NCBI RefSeq assembly: GCF_028858725.1
Contig: NC_084790.1
Location: 3,044,001-3,108,000, forward strand
From: Colius striatus
Lineage: Eukaryota > Chordata > Aves > Coliiformes > Coliidae
DNA: 64,000 nucleotides
Direction: 5' to 3'
Part shown: positions 1-26,403 of the stretch, in pieces
How positions within the stretch are numbered: the first letter of the stretch is position 1
How the letters are laid out: every line of letters begins with the position of its first letter
Notes under the pieces: generated by a model
The model's input: only the letters and a program-made list of their open reading frames with translations
The model's database searches: none
What the model was told of the DNA's origin: nothing
Made by a program: the position numbers and the translations under genes

Positions 1-324
1 GGCCAGGCAAAGGGAAGCACCCGTTCCTGCTCCCCGCCGTCTGCCTGCTGCGCTCAGCCCTTCCCCGAGAGCCCGTTTCCCCGCAGGCAGGGCCGCTCCC
101 GCTAACGTAACCCAACATATACGCTTGCTTTCCCGCTAAGAAGGATTTCCCACCTCCTCGCCTAGCGCACGCACAGCCCGGAGCCCCCGCCCGGCGCCCG
201 GGGACGCGGCCGCGGGGCTGCCCGAGCCTCCTGCGGGCCCAGCGGCGGCGGCTCCCCGGCGAGCAGCGCGTCGGGGGCGCGGCGCGGGGCCGGGCGCGGC
301 TGCGTCCCGGGGAGCAGCGCCATT

Positions 325-330
325 AATAAA
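325..330 (+). terminator. Candidate poly(A) signal of an upstream gene
   Basis: AATAAA followed by a T-rich stretch and then GT-rich sequence sits about 500 bp upstream of the STAT3 promoter core. In mammals CAVIN1 lies upstream of STAT3 in the same orientation, so this could be the end of that gene's last exon. No coding sequence for it lies inside the window, so this is only a suggestion. Confidence 0.25.
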
Positions 331-387
331 GTCTCTTTTCTAAACCACCAGCGTGAGGCCCGTTCGTGGCGGGGAGCGCGGGGCGGC

Positions 388-447
388 GGGGCCGGGGCCG
401 GGGCCGGGGCCGGGGCCGGGGCCGGGGCCGGGGCCGGGGCCGGGGCC
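388..447 (+). repeat. (GGGGCC)10 hexanucleotide repeat
   Basis: Ten perfect GGGGCC units run from 388 to 447, followed by two GGGGAC units. The tract lies upstream of the STAT3 core promoter. The unit is the same as the C9orf72 repeat and each unit supplies a G4 run, so G-quadruplexes are expected on the + strand. Confidence 0.97.
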
Positions 448-849
448 GGGGACGGGGACGGGACGGGGTGCAGAGGCCGTGAGCGCGGGGCGGGGGACGC
501 GGCCCCTTTAAGAGGCGGTGGCGGCAGCCGCGGGCCGCGCGATGACGTCAGGGCGCTGCCCGGAACTCAGCTGGGTTTCCCGCACGGCCGTTCCCGGCAG
601 CCACCGCCCCCCCCGCCGCGCCGCCCCGCGCAGCCCCCTCCCCAGCGCCGCCCCGCGGCGGGAGGCGGCGCCGTCCGGGAACAGCCAGCGTGGGGCAGCC
701 CCCCCCTCCCCCCCCAATCTCCTTCCCCCTCCCGCCCTCGGCCGCGGCCGCTGATTGGCCCGTCGGGGCCCGTCCCTCGCGGGGCGGTGGCAGCGGCGCG
801 CTGCCATTGGCTGAGCCGCGAGTGACGAGCGCCGCGGGGCGGGGCCGGG

Positions 850-935
850 GGGGCAGCAGGTTTCTCGTCAGTCGCACAGGGTCCGGCCGCGATCGTCGCC
901 GGCACCGGGAGCCGCCGCCCCGCCCGGGACCGCCG
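850..935 (+). other. STAT3: STAT3 non-coding exon 1 (3' boundary only)
   Basis: A consensus splice donor (CCGCCG|GTGAGA) closes a GC-rich stretch at 935, immediately after the promoter elements. Human STAT3 also has a non-coding exon 1 and its ATG in exon 2. The 5' boundary given is a guess. The matching acceptor for exon 2 is either 7831 or 7852, both short distances before the ATG at 7871. Confidence 0.5.
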
Positions 936-16782
<15,847 letters not shown>

Positions 16783-17718
16783 GGTGCTGGGCTGGCGCTC
16801 ACTCGCTCATGGGGCCCTCCCAGGACCCGGGGCTCCCACCCCCACTGAGCTGCTGCTCCTGCCCTGCTCAGCCACAGCTCTTCCAGGCCTCTCCTGGGGA
16901 GCAGCAGCACCCCCAGGGCCTCGTCAGCGATTCCTTGTTCGACCCAAACACGTTCCCCCCTCGCCAGGGCGGTGCCATTCGTCGCTTTTGGGGGGTGGCG
17001 GGGGGGAAAGGGGAGTGGGTGGGGGGATGAACCTTTTTCTATTTCCTTCCATGACAGTTTTGTATTATTGTTTCGCTCATTCAAGTGCCTATTTAGCCTC
17101 CGGTCGCAGCCTCAGTTTTCACACATGCTTCTGCAGCCCTGGCCCTGCTTCCTGCTGTTGAAAGCTGCTTTCCTGACTGCCAGACTCCAAAAAAGGCCTC
17201 TCAAGATTTTACAAGCCCAGATTCCCCTCTGGGTGCTTGAGAAAAGGGGATGGGCCGGTTCTGGCCTCCACACGGGTTACCCAATGCACTGCTGCTGCCC
17301 CAGAGCCCTCCCAGAGCTCACAGAGGACTCTCCCCTGCACCTTTTAGCCAGAAGGACCTACACATGGCTCAGAGCTGTGAGGTGGATGGGCCCAGGAGCC
17401 CTGCAAGGGCTGGGCTTTGCTGGGAGCAGGGAGTTTGAGGCTGACTGTGTTTGCAACCCAACTTCCTGCTGTGTGCACCAAGGTCTGGCTGGCTCCAGCA
17501 GCACCAGAGCTCGTGCTGGGACAACTGGTGTCCCTGAAGTGCAGAGGCTGCCCTGGGGCACTGCAGGGACGTGTCCCAGCGCCAGTGCATGTTTGTGATC
17601 ATGCAGTGTTGGCATCTTGGGTCTGTTTTGGGACCTGGGCATAACCCAGGAGGCTGCCCAGCTGTGGCTTGCCCCGTGGCCAGGCTCCTGCCAGAAGCAT
17701 GACTGTGCTTCTCTCGCT

Positions 17719-17796
17719 GCACAGTCAGATCATGGGGAGGATGGGAGGCTGCTGTTGCACAGTCAGACCCCGTGAGAAGGATGGGAGGCTGCTGGA
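17719..17796 (+). repeat. Two-copy tandem duplication in STAT3 3'UTR
   Basis: GCACAGTCAGA followed by GGATGGGAGGCTGCTG occurs twice, at 17719-17756 and 17757-17796, with small differences. Local duplication inside the 3'UTR. Confidence 0.85.
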
Positions 17797-18509
17797 TCTG
17801 CCATGACCAGCAGGGCTGGCCTGGCCCAGCCCTTCTGCCTCAAACAGGGCTTGTGATGTCCCAGGCAGTGGGTTTGCAGCTTCTTCAGGGGCTTCACGAG
17901 GCATTTTTATTGGAGGTTGCCTGTTCCTAAGGTAGGAGGTGGCAAGAGCTGAAGGAATCAGAGTGTAGGTAGGGAGAGGAATGTCTAGCCATGGCTCAAG
18001 AGAGATGTGGGTGTTGTTTCCTTGCTGGAGGGTCAAGGAAAGGTGAAGCTGTGCTGGCCTTTCGTGTGCAGTGGGCATGCAGATACCCAACAAGCAAGGC
18101 AGTGGGAGAGCTACTGGCCCTCCTCAGCACCTGCAAGCCTGTGTTAGGCGGCTGTGGCCACCCACGGGGAGGTGGCACAGGGGGCTGTGCTTGGCCCAGC
18201 CCTGTGATTCAGGGCAGGGCTGTGGGTAACATCAGCAGAGAAACATCTCACTGGGCACCAGCCCTGGATCTCTGATGTGTCTTGATTTGGCCCTGAGTGG
18301 AGAGAAACCATTGTCTGTACCAGTGATGCTGCTGTGGCACTGGGTAGACTAGGCATGTGGCTCTGTCATTTCTGGAGTGAAAGCTGTGGGGTGTCCCCAT
18401 GGCATCAGGGACAGAGAGGCAGGGGAGAGGACCTAAGGGCAAGGGGGAGAGGGCAGTGGAGTCCAGGGCAGCCCCCTTAGCTGTGTGTGGGCAAGAGGGG
18501 TGGCCATGG

Positions 18510-18690
18510 TTGAGCACTGGAACAGACTTCCCAGGAACAGTGTGGAATCTCCATCTCTGGAGGTTTGCAGGACCCGCCTGGACACGTTCCTGTGTGACCT
18601 GATCTAAATGGGACCTGCTTGAGCAGGGGGGGTTGGGCTGGATGATCTCTGAAGGTCCCTTCCAGCCCCTACCATTCTGTTGATTGTGTG
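18510..18690 (+). mobile_element. CR1 LINE 3' end within STAT3 3'UTR
   Basis: Sense CR1 3' end: GAGCACTGGAACAGACTTCC, a CCTGGACACGTTCCTGTGTG segment, GGCTGGATGATCTCTGAAGG, and a decayed tail ACCATTCTGTTGATTGTGTG. It lies about 180 nt before the poly(A) signal, so mature STAT3 mRNA should carry it. Confidence 0.9.
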
Positions 18691-18866
18691 ATGGCTGGCC
18701 CTGATGCAACACACGCTGGTGGGTGCTGCTGAGAGGGGATGAGGGCTCCCATGTGTAGCTGCCTCCAGCTGCAGTCCGTGTAGCCCTGGGCAGCATTCAA
18801 TACTGTACAAATCCTTTTTGTTTTGTATATTTTATTGCTGTATCTACAGGCTTGAACTTTCTCCAA

Positions 18867-18872
18867 AATAAA
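18867..18872 (+). terminator. STAT3: STAT3 poly(A) signal
   Basis: AATAAA in an AT-rich context (preceded by a TATATTTTATTGC stretch), followed by a GT-rich downstream element about 20-30 nt later. No better signal exists between the stop codon and here. Confidence 0.8.
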
Positions 18873-19159
18873 GGCTCTGAAGCGACGTGTCGTGGGGCTG
18901 TGCCCTGAGCCCTCTGCCTGCTCCAGAACCCCGGCCTCCCTCAGCCCACACCAGCCCTGAGGTCTGGGCTGCAGTTTGCTCCATGCAAACCAACCTCCCA
19001 CTGCCGTGGCCACCTGCCCTGGGCCCCCTTGCCTCATGGCAGCGTGGCAGAGCATGGTCCTGGGGGGCTGCTCGGGGATTATCACTGTGCTGCAGCACTG
19101 CCTGGTTTCTGTCTGCCCTGGCTTTCCTCTGCTCCTGTGTTTATCCTGTTTGGAAAAGC

Positions 19160-19345
19160 TTCTTTGGTGCTGAGGTGAGGGAGCCCTGGCCCAGGCTGCC
19201 CAGGGAGGGTGTGGAGGTGGGTTTCCAAACCCACCTGGACACGTTCCTGTGCCTCCTGATCAAGGGGAACCTGCCTTAGCAGGGGCTTGGGCTGGAGGAG
19301 CTCTGCAGGGCCCTTCTAACCCCCACCACTCTGGGATTCTCTGAA
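19160..19345 (+). mobile_element. CR1 LINE 3' end
   Basis: GAGGGAGCCCTGGCCCAGGC, CCACCTGGACACGTTCCTGT, GGGCTGGAGGAGCTCTGCAG and a tail ACCACTCTGGGATTCTCTGA identify a sense CR1 3' end about 270 bp past the STAT3 poly(A) signal. Confidence 0.9.
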
Positions 19346-21109
19346 AGGGAACTCTGGGGACAGTGTGGGAGGACTTGGCTGTGCTGCTCCCTGCCCCACA
19401 GCACCTCTGAGCCTGTGTGACCCCCTGTGCCTTTGCCCCGTGGGCTCAGGAGTGTCTGGGGGGTGTTGTTTTCCCCACCACTTTCCTCCTGCCAGCCCTG
19501 TCCTGTGCTGTGTGAGTTGGGTGGCTGCTGTGAGGTGCCCTGGCCGCGGGCCCAGGGCTGCAGCATGAGCCTGTCCTGCCCTCTTGTGGGGACAGCCCCG
19601 TGCCCCAGGCTTGGCTCTCCCTGCTGCCTGAGGCTGAGGAGGGTGAGACCCAGGCTTTGTGGGGTAGGGGATTGGGCTTCCACCGCCATGGAGCTCCCTC
19701 ATCTGCCCTCCAGGGTCTGCACCTCTAGCGCTTGTCACCTGTGGCCTCTCTGCAAAGCCCCAGAGCCTCAGGATCCTTGTAGGGTTTGAGCTCTGATGAG
19801 ACCAAGAGGGAGAGATTATTGCTTTGTCAGAGCAGGATTAGCAGGGGGATTTTTCATGCAGGTCATGTTCAGTAAATCCCCCCGAGCCCCTCAGAGCTGG
19901 GCTGCTGCAAGGTGCTGGAGGTGGCCCTGAAACCTTCTGTACCTTCCCCAAGCCCTGGAGCCTCCCGAGCTATGGCTGAGGCTGGTTCCAGCGCCACCAC
20001 GACCCTCCAATTCCCTGCCAAACCCAACCAGCGCTCTGCACAGAGCTGCAAAACTCATTCCTGTACCTGGGGCAGCTCCATGGGGTCCTACACCCCGTCC
20101 CTGCACAGGGTGCTCACCTGAGAACGCAGCCCAGCCTCCAGGACATCCCCACCTCTCCTCACCCAGAGGTTCCCAGCTCCCCTCTGCCAGCTGCAGGATG
20201 GGGTAGAAAACCCCAGAACAAGGAATATTCTTACCAATAGTTGCCACAACTGTTTGCTGTCAGGAACACAGTGTCCCATCCCGTGCTCCTGCAGATAAGG
20301 GATTTGTTATCTCCCTGCACCCACACGCCCGCCCTCTGCATCCCTGTCCAAACCTGCCCCACTCCTCACGTTCAGCCAGGGGGGCCCTGGCCCTGAGTAG
20401 TGGGGTTAGGTTACTACTGATCTCATCTTGGGGGATGTTGTTGGCAAGTGCCGAGGCCTGATTGGAACCAGGAGAAAGCAGCTGGGGATAGTCCCTGTGC
20501 TGGGCCGGGACAGCCAGACCCCCGTGGCACCCAAAGCAAGGGGCAAGTGGACCAAGGGCCACTTGCCACCACCCTGTCCCCCTTCCCCCTGCCCCAGCCA
20601 TCCCTGGGGGGCTGCAGTTTGTGCAGGGCTGAGCTACCTGCTTTCTTCCCTTGCTGGATGCAGCGGCAGGGCCGGGCCCCGTGGGAACAGGGTTGTTTGT
20701 GGCTCCAAAAGGAGGTCACGGGTGCAGCTTTAGCTCCTTGCTGCCGCCACCCCCTCGAGGGAGGGAGCGGGGGACAGAGTCTGAGCCAAACGTGCAAAGG
20801 GATTAGGGGTTTCCAAATGCAGATAAGCTGCTTGGGACGCAGATGCTTGCGTGACGGGGACAGGTTGGCCCTGTGGGGCCGGGCAGCCACCTGCCAGGGG
20901 GCACAGGGAGCCCAGAGCTGTCAGCACGGGTGACCTGGCAGCTCATGAGGGGGCCCCAGCTGCTGTCTGCCGAGCCCCAGCCTCCCGCCGGCCTCAGGCA
21001 GGTCCAGACTGTGCAATGTTGACAGTTCCTTGGGGTTAAACCCACAGACTGGGATAAGAGAGGCCGCGGAACGGCTGCAAATACAGCCCCAGGGCCAAGC
21101 GACTGAAGT

Positions 21110-21425
21110 AGTCAGGAAGCTGGGGCATCCCTCCTTTTCTGTGGTATCCAGCAACAGGACACGGGGTGATGGGATGAAGCTGAAACACAAACAGTTCCAT
21201 TTAAACATAAAGCAAAACTATCTCAGTGTTTCAGTGAGGGAGCCCTGGCCCAGGCTGCCCAGGGAGGGTGTGGAGGCTCCTTCCTTGGAGGGCTTCAAGA
21301 CTCACCTGGACACGTTCCTGTGTGACCTGATCTAGGTGGGAGCTGCTTGTGCAGTGGGGTTGGACTGGATGAGCTCTAAAGGTCCCTTCCAACCCCCACC
21401 ATTCTGTGACTCTATGATTCTGTAA
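21110..21425 (+). mobile_element. CR1 LINE 3' end
   Basis: Sense CR1 fragment containing the ACAGGACACGGGGTGATGGG segment, the CAGTTCCATTTAAACATAA block, GAGGGAGCCCTGGCCCAGGC, and a clean tail CATTCTGTGACTCTATGATT. 5'-truncated. Confidence 0.92.
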
Positions 21426-22837
21426 GTAGCAGTGCTGCAAGTGGAGGTGGGAGGCAGAGACCCCCTGGGTCTTGGCTGCTTCTGGCCCGAGGACCTGCCA
21501 GAGGCTCTCCTCCTCCATCCTGCCAGGCCCTGTGCAGGGTCTCCCTGCAGGGACACGGCTCTGAGCTCCCCATGGCACTGCAGGGAGCCAGTATGGGCCT
21601 CACAGTGCAGTCTGTGACCCACAGCAGTGTCCGTCGGTGGGTCTCGGCAATGCCAAGGGTCACCCAGCTCCTGTTCGTGGGTCGAGGCACAGAGCGGGGG
21701 AAGCAACTCTGTGCCAAGCACCCCTCTCCCTGACTGCTGTTGCAATGACCCCAGCAGCTCCCACGAGGCAGGGAAACAGCATCACCCAGCCCTGGCAGGC
21801 CCCAGCTCCCCTCTCCCCACGCCCTGTGTGGGGGTTGTGCAGGCTCCGAGTGCGGCTGCTCCCACGCAGCCCCTTACAGCTGCTGTTGGCATTGCCAAAC
21901 CATCACAGGTTCAGATTGCACAGGCACCAACACCTCCTCGACAGCCAGGGACACAGCCAGGTCAGCCCCCACCCGCCCAAGGGCTGTGTGCAAGCAGGAA
22001 CGTTTGCCCACAGCCCCACTGGGTGGCTGGGGCCAGGCCATGGTGAGTGCATGGGTGGCACAAAGGCCCTGGGCAGTGCAGGGAGCCGGTGCCCAGCTCT
22101 GTCCCCAGCTCCTGCCATCCCCCTGTGCCAGCTCCCTGCGCTGTACCTGCCAGTGTGCCAGGGAAAGACCTGTGCTGCGACCTCCTCCTTGTCCTTCCTG
22201 CTGCTACCGAGGTGGAACGGGAAACAAGTGGTGGGACGCCCTGCTCCAAACACCCATCTAAGCCTCCTCCTCCTCCTCATGCCATCGTCGAGGGCGGCTT
22301 GGAGCTGAGCTGCAGAGCACGAGCCATCGCTGCCCAAGCCAAACACCATCCTTGCCTCCCAACGCTGGTACAACAACAGTCAAATATTGCATCACGCTCA
22401 AACTTTAATATGCAGCAGAGCTGAGCCAAGCAAGGTCTCAGTGGCAGCGTCTGCTGCCAGGTGTGGGAGAGGTCAGACCCTGAGCTCCAGCACAACATAC
22501 ACTCTCCAAATGCCACCATCTGCCAGCACTGCTGGTGGCTGCCATGCCAGAGGGTCACTGCCTGCCTGGTTTTCTGTGTGCATCCCAGCCTGGCATTTGG
22601 CTGTGCCAGCGCTGGAGCCAAGGGCTCACCCAATGTGGGTAAAGAGCCCTAGGCTGGAGTCACTGCAGCTCCTGGCCATCCCCATGGATGAACATCATTT
22701 CCAGCTGTTCAAGAGGCTGGTGGGCTCTCACCAAAACCAGTTTCTGAGCCCTGTGTGCCCTGAGCAGCCAGCCCACTGCAGGGAGCTCCTCAAGTGGGTG
22801 TTTTCCTTGATTTTCTTTCCAGAGGTGCAGCTTAGCA

Positions 22838-23392
22838 TCATGGAATCACAACATGGTGGGAGTTGGAAGGGCCCTGCAGAGCTCATCCAGCCCAGCCCCC
22901 TGCTAAAGCAGGTTCCTCTCGCTCAGGGGGCACAGGAACGTGTCCAGGTGGGTTTGGAAACCTCCTGAGAAGGAGCCTCCACACCCTCCCTGGGCAGCCT
23001 GGGCCTGGGCTCCCTCAGCTCAGCACCAAACCAGCTTTCCCTTGTGTTTAAGTGGAACTTTTTTGTGCTCCAGTTTATGTCCATTATCCCCAGTCCTTTC
23101 ACTGGACACTACAGAAAAAGGTGTCGTGCCGTCCTCCTGACACCCACCCTTTAGATACTTGTAAATATTAATGAGAGCCCCCCCAGCCTTCTCCAGACTA
23201 AACAGCCCCAGATCCCACAGCCTTTCCTCAGCAGGGTGATGCTGCAGTCCCCTGATCATCTTGCTGGCCCTGTGCTGGCCTCTCTCCAGCACTTCCCTGT
23301 CCTTCTGCAGCTGGGGAGCCCACAACTGGACACGGGACTCCAGATGAGGCCTCAGCAGAGCAGTTTCCTCAATGCCTGTCAGCACAAGGCCT
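22838..23392 (-). mobile_element. CR1 LINE 3' fragment, about 550 bp, minus strand
   Basis: Antisense CR1: the tail begins at the left end with ATCATGGAATCACAACATGG, then CTCATCCAGCCCAGCCCCCT, the TTAAGTGGAACTTTTTTGTG block, ACTTGTAAATATTAATGAGA, and continues through the CCTCATCTGGAG region of ORF2. It overlaps in sequence with the copy at 62553-63200, so both belong to the same subfamily. Confidence 0.93.
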
Positions 23393-24293
23393 GAGAATTA
23401 GCACCATGCTGCTGTTAGCAGCGTTGGAGGCCTTCTGCATCCCCAGGAGCCCTCAGCATCCCTCTGCCTTCATCCAGGCACATCAGCTCTGCTGGAAACC
23501 CACCAGCATGGTGAGGGCGTGCTCCCCCACACTGTCCCTAGAGCTGAGTGTGTGCTGAGATCACAGGAGCCAGACCTTCTGTGCAGAGTCCCACAGCAGC
23601 CCCCCAGTCCCTGCCTCACCCTGCTCCAACCAGGATGGAGCAGACTGCTCTCCCCTCCCACCCACCCAGTCACCATCCCTTCCAGCTCCAGCTGCCCTGG
23701 GAACAGTGCCCAGTCCTGGGGATGTCTGGGCTGCTCTCACTTTCAGGTTCCTGCTTCTGCTCCCCTCATGGTTCCTCCTCAGCCCCGTTCCTGCCGCCTG
23801 GCCCAGCCCCAGCCCAGGCTCAGCTCTCCGTGCAGCACCATGCCCGCATCCTGCACCGTAGCACAGGGACCGCAGCAGTGCTGTGGTGCCTCAGTCCTGT
23901 CGGGGTGGCCACTGCACCATGCAGTCCTCCCCTGGCACAGCCATCACTGAACCAGGCTGGCCATGGCAGCGTGTTTATGGCAGGAGCTGCCTGGGACCCA
24001 GTGGTTACTGTGGCAACCCAGGCTGTGCTGAGAGGAGCGCTTCGGCAAACACGGGGATGAACTGGTGTGGGGTGGGAGACCAAGCGCTGCCCCGCTGTTC
24101 CCCAGCCAGACCTGAGCCTGGGCTGTGCATGGCATGCTTGTGCCCCCGGTCCCAGCTGTGCTGTGGGTGCTGGCTGTGCCCCCCGTGCCCCCCTGCACTA
24201 CTGGGGGGGCTCCAGCTCCCATCGCAAGCCCAGACTGGCTGTTACCACCCTGTGTTTTCCAGAAGCCTGGATGTTCCCTCTGAGCTGGATGAA

Positions 24294-24423
24294 TGACGTG
24301 AGGGAACAAAGAGCTTTTTGCCCAGGCAATAATGCTCGCTGGCTGCTGAGAGCGAGCGCTCTCTGGGGTTGTTCCCAGCCGTATCCGAGCGGCTGGAAGC
24401 AGAGGTTTCCTGTGGAAATTCCC
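24294..24423. promoter_or_regulatory. Candidate enhancer motif cluster
   Basis: Within 130 bp lie TGACGTGA (24294-24301, ATF/CREB-like), TTTCCTGTGG (RUNX-like core, near 24406-24415) and GGAAATTCCC (24414-24423, a full kappaB consensus). This is a motif-level suggestion only; function is inferred from the combination and the position between two cytokine-response genes. Confidence 0.3.
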
Positions 24424-25770
24424 CCTCGGACAAAATGCCATTTCCCAGGTTTTTTGGCTTGGATCCTCCCCTCGCACTGGCACGAGACACCACAGGGCTG
24501 TGCCTGCACCGGTGATGACGAGCTCCCTGGATGCCTCTGCTTTCCCCTCCCTGTCGCCTCAGAGCCACGTGCTGCCCACGGGCTGGCTGGGCTCTGCCAG
24601 TGTCTGTGCTGCCAGTCCTGTCCCCTGGCCGGCTGCTGGCCCCACTCTCTGCCAGCAGCCTGTGGGACCATCCTCTGCCATCCCCGGGGTTTTATCCCCT
24701 CCAGGAAGGATGAGGGCCCCACAGGGCCCATCTGCGATGTCCCTGCGGTGGGATTTCCCTTCCCATCCCTCGGCTGCAGCAGAAATAGCCCATCCGGCTC
24801 CAGGCTGACCCCTCTGCATCACGCCAGCGTCCCGAGGGACTGTGCGGCCATCGTGGCATGGGCAGGCTCTTCCCTGTGCCCAGGAGCCACCCTAGCCTTG
24901 GCAGCCCCTGAGTCCAGCCCTCTCTCCTCAGAGGAGCATGTATGGCCCCTGTCAGGGGAACTGGGATGTGATGTTGCCTGGGTACCAGGACAGCACCTTC
25001 CCCTGGGGCAGACGGCTCGGGGACAGACCCGTGGCTGTCCTGGGAAGCGGGACGCCAAGGCAACAGCCTCAGCTCTTTGTTGCTGCCCAAGCACTCCTGG
25101 CTGCTCCACTCTGCAGAGTGTTCAGGGGACAACACACCGACAGGGCTGAGGAGCCACGGATGTCACTGGCCAGAGACCCAGGACTGGCCCCGGTGCCAGA
25201 AGGGCCAGAAGGGGCTCAGAGCTGCCGTGCCAGTGGCCACAGCGCCAGCACAGCCCTGCCAAAGCTTCCCTCACTGCATTTGAAACAGAGTGGGAAAACA
25301 TGAAGCTATGACTAATTTGGGGATTCATCTGCTTTTCATTATCTGGGCAGGATTAGCACATTGGGGTTTGCTGGCCTCAGCACGGATCTGGGACTACGTG
25401 GGACCCAGAGCAGGGAGGGTTTGAAGTCGGGGTCTTCGGCCAGACCTCTTGCCCCACTGAGGGGATGGAGCAGAGGCTGCACCTTGCCTGGGGGTGACGT
25501 GGTCATCATGTCTATGCTTTTGTCTTAGCCCTGTGCCCTGCACATCCCAGGGGGTGTAGAGAGGGAGGCAGAGGAGCCTCATGCATGAGAGCTGTGCCGG
25601 GGGAGGTGGTGGGGGGGGAGTGCTGTGGAAAGCCTTAGGACTTCTCCAGAGACTGCCTAAACAAATGCTTCTAGTCCTGAGAAATAATTAAGACCCTCGA
25701 GATGCCACTTAGAGAAGAAGGCTGCTCTGCCTGTGTACCTCACGCTCCTGCTCCAAACACAGAGGCAATT

Positions 25771-25779
25771 TTCTAGGAA
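25771..25779. promoter_or_regulatory. Candidate STAT-binding GAS site
   Basis: TTCTAGGAA fits the palindromic TTCNNNGAA GAS consensus and the STAT5-favoured N3 spacing. It sits in a locally AT-richer block (about 25640-25900) that stands out from its GC-rich surroundings. About 16 chance matches are expected in a window this size, so weight it lightly. Confidence 0.3.
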
Positions 25780-26337
25780 ATCAATTACGAAGCCCCGTGC
25801 TCCCTCTCTCCCCTGAATGCTCAGCGTCACTCGGCATCCTGTTGAGCTCATCTGAGATGACAATGTGTTTGGCCACAGCTCAGCCTGGACACTGTTTACC
25901 TTCCCAGAGGCTTTTTGAGACTTCCTGAGGACCAATATAAGTGAGGTCCTGATGAGGACAGGAACCCAGCAGTGCTTGACGGGGTTGTGAACAGGCTCAG
26001 GGGCTTTGCCATACTTGGTCAGCTGGAAAATCCCGCTTTCCTGCTCTGCCTGGAGGTACTGGTGCTGCTCATTAGATCCCCTGGATGCCAACACACTGCC
26101 CCAGTGCCTGCTCTCCCAGTGCCAAGGTCTGAACAAAGCAGGGCCAGCTGACATGGCAGAGCAGGGAATGCTGTCCATGCCCAGGAATCTCTACTGGTGT
26201 TTGCAGAATCAGTCCAGCCAGGACAGACCTTGGGACTGCCTCTTGCTGAGAGGGTCTGATGTGGCCTTTTTGTCCCCAGGAGCCATGACCAGCACAGCCA
26301 CTGCAGCCAGGGCAGAGCTGGGACAGTGCCAGGGCAT

Positions 26338-26403
26338 GGCTGGGACACTGCTGGAGCATGGCTGGGACACCGCTGGAGCGTGGCTGGGGCAGAGCTGGGG
26401 CAG
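26338..26403 (+). repeat. Three-copy 22-bp tandem repeat
   Basis: Units starting GGCTGGGACACTGCTGGAG repeat at 26338, 26360 and 26382 with a few substitutions. No gene nearby. Confidence 0.85.

Larger units (their letters stand above)
16783..18890 (+). other. STAT3: STAT3 3' untranslated region
   Basis: About 2.1 kb between the STAT3 stop codon and a canonical AATAAA at 18867-18872, followed by a GT-rich stretch (TGTCGTGGGGCTGTG). It includes a G-rich patch (16990-17030), one ATTTA pentamer near 17092, a 38-bp local duplication (17719-17796) and a CR1 fragment (18510-18690). Confidence 0.8.

Noticed and set aside
24067-25149. A 360-codon plus-strand open frame between STAT3 and STAT5B
   Set aside because: No domain, no splice sites, and Cys/Pro/Leu-rich composition like random GC-rich sequence.
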